Of a stretch of 64,000 bases of DNA, positions 10,497 to 20,877 are shown piece after piece; position 1 is the first letter of the stretch, and every line of letters starts with the position of its first letter. Location of the stretch: assembly GCA_022315425.1 (NCBI GenBank), contig JAIUPT010000028.1, positions 620,001-684,000 on the forward strand, written 5' to 3'. This DNA is from Pseudevernia furfuracea. Its lineage: Eukaryota; Ascomycota; Lecanoromycetes; Lecanorales; Parmeliaceae. The notes beneath the pieces were generated by a model. The model worked only from the letters and a program-made list of their open reading frames with translations. It was not told where the DNA came from and ran no database searches. The position numbers and the translations under genes are program-made.

Positions 10497-11023
10497 AGAT
10501 GTGATCAGCAGATGCATCTCCATGTACCATATGTTCATTTACCATACTTGAGCGTTGCGGATGAGTTATCCGTTGCATACTGGAAGCGTTGCATATACAG
10601 TGTGATCATTGGAAGTAGTCAATACCACTCCACTCCTCTGATACGTGCCATTATCTAGATTCATCTCCGTGACTCGCCTTGACCCCTGGAGAGGCTTCTT
10701 CACCAGTCAATTCAAAGAGTATAGTACGACATGAAGATCTCAAAGCACAGTGTAGGCCCGGAAACTCTCCCATTTTAACAAAGGTGATCATCCGAATGGC
10801 ATTGACTTAGGGCTACGATTACTCGTATTGTCATCCGGTTTCTCGCTTCACGTGACCATTACGTAACATATCTTGGCATCAGGTTGAAGTCGACGAAGCG
10901 CCAGCAACATGTATTATCACATTACCCGTTATAGCAAGGCGACCTTGCAAAGTACAATACAGATCTCACGTCTACCCCGTTAGAGCTCGCAAACTTGCAT
11001 TTCCCTCCTTTTTAGCCATCACA
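10497..11023. other. spacer HSP10 to VAMP7-type SNARE
   Basis: 527 bp holding the HSP10 3' end and the SNARE promoter. A pyrimidine-rich stretch (TTTCCCTCCTTTTTAGCC) lies just before the SNARE ATG, common near fungal transcription starts. Nothing else recognised. Confidence 0.4.
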
Positions 11024-11881
11024 ATGGCATCCTCATCATCCTCCACTCCGCTCCTCTAGTACGCCTCCCCTTCCCTCCTCCTGGCACTACTAATGCGATC
11101 ACAATTACAGCTCCTGCATCGCCTACCGCACTACAATCCTGACCGAACACACTACCTCCGCATCCTCCGGCACCTCCTCACTCGCCTCCCTCATCCTCCC
11201 AACGATCGACCACTCCAAACCCCAAAAGCTAACCTACGAAAAAAACCAAAATTTCATCCACTACATCGCCGACGCACCCTCCGACTACCCTTCCTCTGAC
11301 CCCACAGCCGGTGGCCTCACATACCTAGTGGTCGCTTCGTCCAGCTTCGGCCGCCGGATACCATTTGGCTACCTCGTAGAGATTAAGAAGCAATTCCTGG
11401 CCCGTTATGATCCTGACTCGACAGACTTCGCCAGTTTACCGCCATACGGAGCGGCAGATTTCAATGCGCAGTTGAAGAAATTGATGGTTGGGTATGGGAC
11501 TACGGAGGGAGGGAAGCAGGATGCAATTACAAACACGCAGCAGGAGATTGACAACGTGAGGGGGATCATGACGGAAAACATCGAGCGAGTACTGGAGAGA
11601 GGGGAGAGGATCGATTTGCTGGTCGATAAGACGGATAGGCTTGGCGTAGGGGCGCGTGATTTTAGGGTTAGGTCGAGAGGCTTGAAACGGAGGATGTGGT
11701 GGAAGAATGTCAAATTGATGGTGCTTTTGGGTGTGGTGGTGGTGTTTTTGATATATCTGTTCGTTGGGTTTGGATGCGGATTGCCAGGTAAGCGGATGTT
11801 TCATGAATGTTGTCCGAGAAACATGCTGACCGATTGCTAGGCTGGTCGAGGTGCGTGGGCTCAAAATCAAAGGATGACTGA
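11024..11881 (+). CDS. longin-domain R-SNARE (VAMP7/Nyv1 type)
   Basis: Membrane-fusion protein probably acting at the vacuole or late endosome. Exons 11024..11058, 11111..11787 and 11841..11881 with introns of 52 and 53 nt give 250 residues. The first exon ends in LLY and joins to SCIAYRTTILTEHT, a longin-domain start. The longin fold continues through LTYEKNQNFIHYIADAP and GYLVEIKKQFLARY. The SNARE helix carries the zero-layer arginine (NIERVLERGERIDLLVDKTD), followed by the LKRRMWWKNVKL juxtamembrane segment and a C-terminal hydrophobic anchor (VLLGVVVVFLIYLFVGFGCG). A short lumenal tail (LPGWSRCVGS...) is contributed by the last exon. It matches VAMP7 in length and in this tail. Yeast Nyv1 is the nearest functional analogue. 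Confidence 0.88.
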
Positions 11882-12698
11882 TGGCAAGGTTTCAGTCAAT
11901 CAAGAGCGGGCGTTTTTGGGATCATGGATAGCATAGCATGTATCATTAGGCGTTCTGAAGAACCTCGTATCTTTTTGGCGTGAGTCCATGGACCATTGGA
12001 CCAGGTAGATAAGGCAATTCCTTGGTCCCGAGATGCATATTTCCCCCATATGCAGTACCAATAAATAAAAGAACCCCCCCCCCCTGCGCAAAGTTATTAA
12101 TACGAGTAAATCCGCCATTGGCTCTCTCGAGGTTCTGCATCCAACTTTGAAAAACCGTGGCCGGTTCGCCTCCAACACGATCCTAGCCTCTAGACTCATA
12201 AAAAAGACAGCAAAAAGGCAAAACGGCAGTTATTGAAGCGCAAGATCACAGAGCAGTCCGAGCGCAAACATCCCTGCACCCTGCGTAATTTGTTCCCCAG
12301 GCCGATCTACTCGCTCGCTTCCTGTGGTGGGTGATGCTACGCCTCACCCTCACCGTCTCACCCGCCCTTATCGCCCGCCGCATGCACCTCAGGATCTCTG
12401 CATTGCGTCGTTAGCTTGTCGCACGATAAGGCAAAAGGCTGCGTAACCAACTAAGCATACTCCCCAGAGCGTCAAAAAGTGAATCCTTGGAGTAGTGGCA
12501 TTTTTGTTTTGCATGGAGGGCATTGCCAAGTAGATGGTGGGGTTGGTTAAATCTGTCCGCTGGCTTATATTAAATAAAGATAAAGGTCGTGCCCAAGCTC
12601 TTTTCCAAATTCTTGTGCTTTTTCTAGTAATAATACATAGGTACTCCTTACCTTGTAACCTGTGGTAATGTCTTTAATGTTGTGAGAAGAACGGCATA
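11882..12698. other. 817-bp spacer without recognised gene
   Basis: Contains a poly-C run (12067-12077) and several short open frames without family resemblance. It serves as 3' region of the SNARE gene and promoter of the acetyltransferase gene. No RNA gene recognised. Confidence 0.4.
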
Positions 12699-13903
12699 AT
12701 GACGCCGCCTCAGTTGCATTTGCCCACGATAAGGGTCTCTGATATTGAAATCCTGGCCGATTGGGATTTTGAAAATGTCAAGGCCTTGGGAGATAGTATT
12801 CCCGGCTTTCGATCCAGCTCGAGTGAGTCTACCTGTCTGTTTTCGTCTCCAATACCGTCTTTGAGCCCATATGTTCTTGGTTGGGGAAATGATCATATCG
12901 TTAACAAGCACCAGCTTTCCTAACAACCCTCCGCTCTAATCTCCACCTCGCCTCAGACCTGTCTCCTCTGAACAGTCTCGTCTCTACACCCACTACCCCA
13001 GCATTCACCATCAGCCACCTCCAGCAACCTTCTCCTCTCTCAATCACCACTACTCTCTCCAAAAAATCCCCAAGGAAATCCTCATTGAAACTTGAGCCGA
13101 AACCGGAGCCGATCCTCTCAACAGTCCTCGCCCCACCCGGAGCCCCAGAAGACCGCAGTGCAGCTCTACGCCTCGTTGCAGACTCAGTGGTGCAGCAGAG
13201 GCAATTGGCTGCCAAAGAGCTGGTGTTGCACCCGGCTACACTGGCTGTCATTGTGCTCGTCATTGCGGCTCTGGCACAGTTCTGCGAATGGAGGCCTCTG
13301 TTCACTGCCGTCGCCGGGCTCACGGTCGCTGCCTTGGCTGCAATATACTGGGTCACGATCGATTATGCAACGTTGGCTGAGAGGATCAATTGGGATTGGC
13401 TGGGCGGTTACACCCCTCCTTCGACTCCGACCGGTGACCGTGGTAGTAGCTTAAAAAAACAATCCAAATGTGACGATCCCGTTGTGTTAGTATCCAAATG
13501 GGGCGAAGAGATTATTGGCGCGTTGGTAATGAAGGTGGTAAAGAGAGAGAGGAAGGCGTATGTGAGGGCATGGACCGTGGACTCAAATTGTAGGGGCAAG
13601 GGTATTGGAGGTGGCTTGTTAGAGGAAGGCGTGAGGGTTGCTTGGGGAAAGGGAGCAAGGGCTTTTGAATTTGAGAAAGGGCATGCTAGTAAGTTCAGTC
13701 CATTCTGCTGGATGCCCCTATGATCTACTCTGGTGAAGCACAGTCAGCCTTTTGGAAGCCACGCTGACTCGCCCATCTCCGCAGATTCCCACCGTGTGCT
13801 TCCACCATTGTTCAGCGGCGGCTTTGAGAAGAGAGATGCAACTGCGAAAGCAGTGCTAGCCGATGTTGTGAAGGAGATAAGAAGGGAGAGAAGCAGCAGA
13901 TGA
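12699..13903 (+). CDS. GNAT-family N-acetyltransferase with two membrane segments
   Basis: Exons 12699..12822, 12909..13688 and 13785..13903, with introns of 86 nt (GTGAGT donor) and 96 nt, both phase 1; 340 residues. Alternative in-frame acceptors for intron 1 exist at 12914 and 12956. The N-terminal part is serine/threonine-rich. Two hydrophobic spans follow (about residues 148-168, ATLAVIVLVIAALAQF, and 173-193, VAGLTVAALAAIYWVT). The C-terminal half is the GNAT fold: GALVMKVVKRERKAYVRAWTVDS is strand 4, and RGKGIGGGLLEEGVRVAWGKGA is the acetyl-CoA loop with the Q/RxxGxG signature. The end, ANSHRVLPPLF, is restored across intron 2. Membrane-bound GNATs with this order include the NAT8 type; the substrate is unknown. 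It converges on the H4-variant gene. Confidence 0.75.
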
Positions 13904-14222
13904 CTTACGAATGATACCCTTTTAGTAACTTCGCCTTCACATGAAATATCCCCCCCACTGTACTTTCAAACTTATGTTGCCATCTTCGGAATTGATCTTG
14001 CGCAAGATGTTCCTCACATCGCTGCCCTTACACTCCCTCTGAGACCATTGAACTTGATAGATCACATCACAAGCTAGCCAATCACGTACCCTTACCCGGG
14101 CAAATATCCCTGCTCATATAACGCCTGCTGATGTGGACGCCAAACGCTCGAAATGACATTATTTCCGGTTAGAAAGAGCTTCGTATGTTCGTAAATCAGG
14201 CTTATCGTATATTCATTTGGAG
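13904..14222. other. spacer between converging acetyltransferase and H4-variant genes
   Basis: 319 bp between two stop codons. No gene or repeat seen. Confidence 0.4.
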
Positions 14223-15347
14223 CTAATACTTCGGATCGAAGCCTGGACTTGTCAGCCTCGGCTTCGGCTGCACGACTCGGTGAAGAGTAATCACCGTAAA
14301 TAGGGCGGCCTTGCTATTCGGGGAAAGAGATTCAAAGTCAGCAGCGGTCACCAGAAACATGTGGCTAGAATTTGTAACAATGATCCCATCGGCTGGCACC
14401 TTTGTGTAAAATGTCTTCGCACTGAGGGCTGAACCCATAACCTTTACACGAAGCCAGCCGATGGAATAACAAATGAAGTAAGCATGCTTACTCTCTTGAG
14501 AGCGAATATCACCTGGGCCAAACAGTATTAGCAATCTCATCTCGATGGAGCGATTCAAGAAGATCGGACATACGTCTCTCACAGTTACAGCTTTTTCAAA
14601 GGATTTGACGTTAGCTGAGATTCGAAATTTGTTAACAGCACCATTGCTCACTCTGGCGCTTGGAATGATCCAGGTAGATTACGCATTCCTTCAGGATCTA
14701 GCAGCGCATGTTAGTCCAAACGATTTCAGCGCCTGGAAAATGAAGATATACAGTCTTCAAGCGATCAGTGATCGCTTGGCGTGCCTCGTCGTATATAGTT
14801 CCCGAGATCCGCTTGATGCCTCCTCTCCGTGCTAGACGACTGCGAGAGGCTATTAGCCCGCTCCTGTAGAACCACAGAGAAGACGATGCATACCGAATGT
14901 CCCCCTTCGCTATGATAGTCATACCCATCAGTCATGAGCTTCTCACCAGGACCAAGTTGCAACTCACTTATGCCACGAATTGAATCCCTGACCACCTTCC
15001 TAGAAAGCACATCCATATCAGCCTCAATTTGTGTGACTGGCGGATAGACAATGTGCATGTTGACCGTAGGCCCCCACAACAGAGTACGGCTGACGTGTTT
15101 TGCGGGTCGGATTTTTCTTTGCATCCCTAACTTACCTGTGTCTTCTCGTCCCATTTTTGCCTAATCCCTTCCCTCCTAGGCCATGTTTCTCTTTACCTCC
15201 CCCAATCACACCTTTTCCACCGAGCACAGGGCGTGTACGTTGGCTCTGGCTGGCCGCGGGTGTAGGAGTCGGCGTAGGAGTATCGCGAACAGCCCCTTGA
15301 GGCTGAACACCGACCGAAGGAAACAAACGACCGATACCAAGAGGCAT
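14223..15347 (-). CDS. strongly diverged histone H4 variant
   Basis: Eight exons: complement(15136..15347), (14968..14999), (14894..14909), (14752..14839), (14652..14697), (14574..14590), (14492..14512) and, tentatively, (14223..14267); 158 residues. Introns of 136, 58, 54, 54, 61, 61 and about 224 nt all fit GT-AG and keep the frame. The product carries the H4 core: GLGGKGLGKNGTRRHRKV, RDSIRGITKGDIRRLARRGG, IKRISGTIYDEARQAI, a helix ending LDHSKRQ, and TVTVRDVIFALKR. Relative to H4, K5 is leucine, K16 is arginine (residue 68) and K79 is glutamine, while K8, K12, K20, K31, K44, K77 and K91 remain. About 52 extra N-terminal residues contain a TPTPTPTP run. The last exon (ending GFDPKY, compare GFGG) is less certain because its intron is long. 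Variant H4 genes (hH4v) are known in Neurospora; nucleosomal incorporation here is inferred. Confidence 0.85.
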
Positions 15348-15844
15348 TGTGGCTAAATGTTGCAAGCCTTAGCTATGAGGATTTGCAAGAGAAAGCCTAG
15401 GGAGCATGTGAGAATCAGGCGAAAGCGAAGGCGAAGGCGGTGGTGAAAGCTGGTTGCTTGTGAAACAAGTGAGGTTTGGAGGTGAGCAAGGTTATGGTCG
15501 ATCGCGGGTTGTGATTGCGTGTGCCGAGGTTAGAGTATATGTAAACAGCGCGTTTGCTATGAGGTTAGGTTATGTCCTATTTCCGGGGGATGCTAACATC
15601 ACGATCTGGCTTCAAGTGGATCGCCTCGACCGACTCTCTCAAAAGAAATACTCTCGCCCGCCCCTTAAGAGTTGAGGAGATCGCAACCACCGGCAAGATA
15701 GATGTCGCTGCTAGCTAAATTGGGTTCCACGGCGTTGGGAAGGTCATCGAGATTCGAGGCGAAGGAATGCGCGTTAATGGTTAATGGCTACTTGAGAATC
15801 GGATAATATTTCGGTGCAATCGAGTGTTGGGTCCTTGAACCAAC
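15348..15844. other. spacer upstream of the H4 variant
   Basis: About 500 bp upstream of the H4-variant start, presumably its promoter. A purine-rich GCGAAAGCGAAGGCGAAGGCGG run lies at about 15418-15440 (written here in part only). No gene recognised. Confidence 0.35.
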
Positions 15845-15976
15845 ATGGACTTCTGGCTCGACGAGGGTGACACAGCGTTCTTGAGAGCAGCCCATCAAGG
15901 TCATGCAGAAACCTTTTGCCTTCTCTATGCCAAAGGAGCAGACGCCAACATTAAGTTGTCGTCAAACATCATCTGA
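15845..15976 (+). pseudogene. orphan ankyrin-repeat fragment
   Basis: A 43-codon frame from ATG 15845 to TGA 15976 contains one near-complete ankyrin repeat: GDTAFLRAAHQGHAETFCLL then YAKGADANIK. This matches the family pattern of a T-A-L-x-x-A-A start, a G-H-x-E turn and an L-L-x-x-G-A-D-x-N end. No second repeat follows in any frame and no splice signals clearly extend it, so it looks like the remnant of a longer ankyrin gene rather than a functional gene. A tiny two-repeat protein of new origin is the less likely alternative. Confidence 0.55.
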
Positions 15977-16381
15977 TCCTATCAGCCCTCTATTGTATTG
16001 AATCATCTAGGAGGATGAGTATCGATTAATCTCTCCAGTCCTAGTGCCAATCCGTCTATCTACATGTCTCATTGACGAGGATTGTCTCGTTGACGAGGAT
16101 ATCATCAGCATACGAAGCGAAGTAGAGCTAGCTTGCTCTTCAAAGATTTATCTTCTCCATCATGCGTTCAATTTATGAGTGCTATAAGAGGTACTTTGAT
16201 TTACTACCTAATCTCTGGCGTACAGTCCAAGGACACTGTTTCGTAAGCATTGGACGTTTCGAGAATCCCAAGAAAGGGTAATTTTGATCACACACATCGT
16301 GAATCATTGAGCACTGTCTGCGATTAGAAACAACGAGGTGGCCAGCCAGTCGTTACACCGAAATCTCATACTCTTCCAGCC
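15977..16381. other. spacer between ankyrin fragment and AA9 gene
   Basis: 405 bp. Contains two adjacent near-copies of TCTCRTTGACGAGGAT (about 16067-16102). No gene recognised. Confidence 0.4.
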
Positions 16382-18042
16382 TCAAAGATAAAGCTGGCGG
16401 CTACGGAAGATGTGTCCGTGCTGTCGCATGTGCCAGCGCTTGGGCTTGGAGGTTCCAGAGCAGTTGCCGAACTGAGACTGGCACCCCGAGCCACAGTAGC
16501 TCTCTGCCGTGCCGCAGTATCTATGAATTCATCAGTGCAGATCGTTGTGGAAGCAGGTATGGCGACTTACCCATGAGAAGAACAACACATCCCCGTCTTG
16601 CAGGTTTGACCGCCATTGCTACCGCAAGTGTCGATAGACCCGTCAGCCGTAGACATGCTCGAGCCGGTGGTGTCAGTACCCGTAGACGCAGGCATAGCAG
16701 TCGTCGCAGGATTGTAAGCCTCCATTGAGGCAGTGGAGGATGCCTCTGTTGGTGCTAAATCAGAAGAATCCATGGGGCCACTCGCAGCAACGACCGCTGC
16801 CATGTTGAGTTTCGGCAGGGGTGCAGGCATGAAGCTGGAAATGGAAGGCGGTCCGTTATAGTTACCTGCACCGCAATCGTTGCGAATCTGTGTGCAGAAG
16901 TTTTCCCAATTGAAGCAATTCTTGCTACCCGTGGGTCCGGCAGAATTGTAGCAGTCGGTAGCCTGGACTGAGCAGTTCTGAGATGCCTGTAGACAAAGTC
17001 AGCAATCTATCAATGTTCCACGAAAAAAGAAGACAAGGAGTGTCACAGCGTAACAGCCAGTCTCATCAGTGTAGGAAGAAGGCATGAAGCCACACCAATT
17101 GACGTTCTCCACCACACAACCGTCTGGCTTGAGGCCAATCGTCTGGGTCATCGCACGAGCTTCGAGTTCACGCTTGGAGCTACCAGCAGTATACAAGGGC
17201 GGACCGAAATCAGGAAACGGTAGCTTCATAGGCTGATCATAAATATTAAAGGTCATGGCTGGCGTGTTCATATTGATGTATCCAGGAATTGAAACGGTGT
17301 TGGAAGGAACAGCAGAGCCGCTGGACGACAAGAAGATCTGCGCGCAGCCAACGTAGAATTGTGGATCGGCTGGTGTCTTGTCGGCTTGTTGCAGAGCGAG
17401 AAGCTCTGGACGAACAAGATAGTAGCCGGCGGCGAGATCATTGGGGATGGTAGCAGCGAGATGCCCGTCATTAGGGATGAGCTTCTCGGTGCACCACTTG
17501 CCAGCGGTGCTATCATAGCCGTCTTCCATGACCTTAAACCAGCCATCGCCGGCAGCGTTGTTGGAAGCAGCAGAATTGTCGACTTTCTTCATGTAAATCG
17601 CGCATGGACCTTTGTGACTAGGGTCAATGGATCCTGGCTGAGAAGCATCAGGCCAGTCGCGCCATTCGAACGCAAGAGCATCGCCTGCGTCGACGCTCGC
17701 GACACGGGACACGCCAGTCTCACCATTGACACCTGCAAAGTTGTCAACTCCATATTTCATAGCTGGAACGAGGGTCACATGGTGAGGAACGACATGTAGC
17801 CCATATTGATGCGGGAATGGCACGGAAACCAGGATAAATCTAGACTTACCACAGGCCATGTCAGGGCTAGTAATACTGCTGAGCGGGTAGGTTGCCTGCT
17901 GGATGTTATCGCTCATGCGGACAGCAGTGCCATCACCCTGGTCAACACCATTGACGAAGAAGTTAGTGAAAGCGGTATGAGCGCTAGCAAGCTGAGCAGC
18001 TCCAGCTGCGAGGACGGTAACATTGACGTATGAGATGCGCAT
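16382..18042 (-). CDS. secreted AA9 lytic polysaccharide monooxygenase with C-terminal CBM18 chitin-binding module
   Basis: Exons complement(17850..18042), (17047..17732), (16571..16986) and (16382..16520); introns of 117, 60 and 50 nt; 477 residues. A signal peptide (MRISYVNVTVLAAGAAQLASA) is cleaved before His22, the copper-brace amino-terminal histidine. The second brace histidine is in DPSHKGP (His104) and the axial tyrosine in QFYVGCAQ (Tyr191). DMACGVNGETG is restored exactly across intron 1. Where most AA9 enzymes have RHExxALH, this one has RPELLALQ: Pro173 and Gln179, so the conserved second-sphere histidine is missing. A cysteine-rich linker follows, then a serine/threonine-rich stretch and an eight-cysteine CBM18 module (CGSNGGQTCKTGMCC, then YCGTAESYCGSGCQSQFGNC across intron 3). 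A tail of about 25 residues ends the protein. Cellulose, hemicellulose or chitin could be the target. Confidence 0.9.
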
Positions 18043-19264
18043 CTTGCTGGTTGTTTGAGGTCGGTATTGCGTTTTTGAAATGGGAGACAGCTCGATCAAC
18101 GAGCCGCTGAAGATGAGCGAATGTTTTGTAAGAAGAAGGCAAGTTTTATCTTAATGAGTGTACCGAGATGATGATCTCAAGAATGATGAAAGAATCCTTG
18201 ACGAAAGTAAGGGAAGATCTGTCGGTAATGGAGTTTGTTGTTGTGAAGAAATCTTCGCTGGTAGGTTACTTGGGTAAGGTAGTTACCGTATTGTTGACTC
18301 TTGGCGCTAGCTTAGGGGCGACTACTACGGATTTGTGCATGGGTTTATATTCTTCCAGAATATAGGCAATGAATGTAATATTGCGGATACTTTCGGCTGC
18401 GACGATGAAGGCGATCAAAGGAGTGAGTTGAGGCAGTCAAAAGAGTGAGTCAACAGAAAACGCTAGATGTTTCTCCGAAGCGCCATCCCAGGGGCGGCGA
18501 AGCACAGTATCGAGGAGAAGGTCGTCGCTATTTATCCTTTTCCAAACATCCACAACTCCGCAATGTTTTTGAAAGTACGAAGGAGATCATGCGAGTGGAG
18601 CTATGCAGTCTTGTAGGGAAATTTAGCCCTGTTGGAGGACTCGGACATGTTTCCATTAGAGACCAAAGTTTCCTGTCCCTTGCAATTCAAAGACCTACAA
18701 TAATAGCTTCTAGCCTGGTATGCGGGTTAGACGTACCGCGTGTCTCAATACTACACCTACCAATGCCTCGTTGAAACGCGGAGAGCTTTGAAACAGGGCG
18801 CCAAATACGCGAAGTTGTTTGGCCCTTGCCTCACCCGAGGCTTCCAACGCATTTCCTCGGTGATTGTTTTATTCTCTTCATCTCTCATGACTTAGTTTAT
18901 GTGCAGCCGGACGAGTAGCGAAATTGCCTTTACGAGTACAATGGAGGAACGAGAGAAAAGTTGCTTCCCCCTCCTCGCTCTTACCCCTGAGATGAAGTTC
19001 AAGCCCGGAACAAAGTACACCCGCAGAGTGAAGTTCGGCCAATTGTAGGCTCGTTTCAAAAACAAAAAAAAGTGTGTGCAATTAAAAGGCTCACCTCCGC
19101 TCTATGATTCGAGCGACATTTGTCCATGTGAAAGAAGACACTGATCCTTCCAAATCGTCTTCCTGACACTCAAAATCCCGACCGAGAACAGACACACAAG
19201 CCGAGGATAAGTAAGGGATGGCAATGATTGTCTTGGATTTGGGTGAAGGTATTCATTGAATGGT
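18043..19264. other. 1.2-kb region with no supported gene
   Basis: Upstream of the AA9 gene, so it includes that promoter. On the minus strand a TATAAAC lies about 300 bp before the AA9 ATG. Open frames here (for example 18445-18774) show no recognisable family. No transposon ends seen. Confidence 0.4.
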
Positions 19265-20877
19265 GAAAGGGGAAAAGCCTCCAATTGTTCACCTAAACAC
19301 TGATTTGTGCCTCGTCCCATATCTGCGCTCGAGCAGCAGGAGGGAATAACGCCGTATAAATATCATATACTCGCATCCGTTTTAGTCAATCCTGATTGCC
19401 TCAATTTGACCGGCTCAGGCGTCGTGGTGCACGTATCTTCTTTCATCAAAGAATTGGAAGACCTCCAGCAGAAACGCTTGAACACCGAAGGAAGAATATT
19501 CATATTGGACCGTCGGCATGATGAAAATAGGGATACGATGCGGTACATTCTTCAATCTCTCTCTTAAGTTCTTTTAATATCTTCAAAGAAATCTTTAGAT
19601 TTTTGGATTCGAGATTGAATCTTTCATTTAGAATTAGAGATATGAGATAGACTTAGCTAATATATAGTAAAGTCTACAGCACTAAATCAGCTCGCTCAGG
19701 TGTTCGGATTTCGGAAATATCTGATACAGAGACCCTCGATCGAAAGCTCAGAACATTAGCCCATGGGTTCCAGAAGGATATGGCGACTTATTGCAATACG
19801 ATGTTCAGCAGGAAATCGCACGTTTCGATGGTTACCGAACCGCCTTGCTACCATTTGTGGTGGATGCAGTGTCTCTCATAGAAAGCGCCGCAATCTCCCT
19901 GTGGAAGGGGCTAATGCACTGATGTTGGATTTGGATCATGGGTTAGGTCCCCTTCTTCTTTCAAATGTTCGAGACTGTCAAATGTCTGGAAAAAATTGCA
20001 AAAATGCAAAATTGGTGGTTTTGAGTCTTGAAAACCAGCAATTTCACGTGAAACGAGTTTTCCTGTGCCACCAAAAAGCTGGGGGATCTTTCCACAATCT
20101 GCGATGTGTCGACATTTCTTGATGTGCACAGCTCCTGATGTTGTGCCTCCCACCGCTTTACTGACACTTTCAGAGGGACATATCCATACGTAACCTCATA
20201 AAATACAGGCGTGAGCTATGTCCGCCTGATTCGCGCAGCATTTTGAGCCGCAAGACCTCTTACACGACTCATATCGGATCCCAAGGGAGACATGCTGACT
20301 CTGAAATCATTAAGATCGGCGGTGTATTTACCGGCCTTGCTCTGAATCCCTTTAAGATCAAAGAAATCGTAGGTGTCGTAAAAGCCTATACCACTCGCGG
20401 AGGCGGCGGACCCCTACCTACAGAACAGCTCAAAGAACATGGGGAGAAACTCCACCAATCAATTGAGAGAATTCGGCGTGACCAGCGAGCGGCCGAAAGG
20501 CTGGCTGGATCTAGTCATCGTGAAGAATACTACACCGCTCTGAATCTCACAAAAACCGACATTATGGACAACTTCCCAGAGATGCAAGTCGCCACACCGC
20601 ATACCAGCCAGCCGGTCAAGTTCCCGACTGCTTCCCGGCAGACTTGCAAAATCTAGCGAGGGCAGAGGTCCAGTATACGACCTTACCAGGATGGCAAACC
20701 CCCACAACCCCCACAACCCCCACAACAGGCGCAAACAGTTACTACGATCTACCCAAGAACGCGAGAGCGTGTGTGGAATTCATTGGGAAATTCATAGACG
20801 TGAAAGTCAAGTACATAGGTACAGGACCGGCGAGGGAGGACATAATTGTCAGATCATCAGTAAAGTCTTGTGATTAG
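19265..20877 (+). pseudogene. decayed copy of adenylosuccinate synthetase
   Basis: Pieces of the enzyme appear in order but in changing frames. A CARAAGGNNA piece (about 19325-19355) is followed by LVNPDCLNLTGSGVVVHV and GRIFILDR (19363-19515). Next come SGVRISEISDTETLDRKLRT (about 19690-19760), QQEIARFDGYRTALLPFVVD (about 19797-19860) and VEGANALMLDLDHG (19900-19943). GTYPYVTS then has TAA where serine is expected (20199-20201). A recognisable intron (20211-20314) leads to GGVFTGLALNPFKIKE and KAYTTRGGGGPLPTEQ. A pair of opposing frameshifts spans EFGVTSERPKGWLDLVIV, followed by YTALNLTKTDIMDNFPE, a small insertion near 20620, then VQYTTLPGW and YIGTGPAREDII. About 110 bp at 19567-19680 are AT-rich and unrelated. 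Introns are retained, so this is a DNA-level duplicate, not a retrocopy. Function is excluded by the breaks. Confidence 0.88.
20699..20725 (+). repeat. three tandem copies of a 9-bp unit (CCCCCACAA)
   Basis: Three exact copies sit inside the adenylosuccinate synthetase pseudogene, right after LPGW. They add a Pro-Thr-Thr triplet repeat where the intact enzyme has a short polar loop. A slippage expansion in unconstrained sequence is the simplest reading. Confidence 0.8.

Noticed and set aside
12067..12077. Poly-C run as a possible structural or telomeric element
   Set aside because: A single homopolymer of about 10 bases is expected by chance and can be a sequencing weak spot.
16085..16125. 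Minus-strand FASYADDILV, resembling the YxDD motif of reverse transcriptases
   Set aside because: Only about ten residues match; a nearby tandem repeat explains the VNET duplication, stops flank it closely and no other polymerase motif is present.
19911..20153. Minus-strand frame with NTTSGAV-like text inside the synthetase relic
   Set aside because: It is antisense to the relic's putative intron and its likeness to the enzyme's NTT motif is too short to mean anything.
19265..20877. Repeat-induced point mutation as the cause of decay
   Set aside because: The relic shows many insertions and deletions and no general shift of C to T; several stops and frameshifts are not C-to-T changes.
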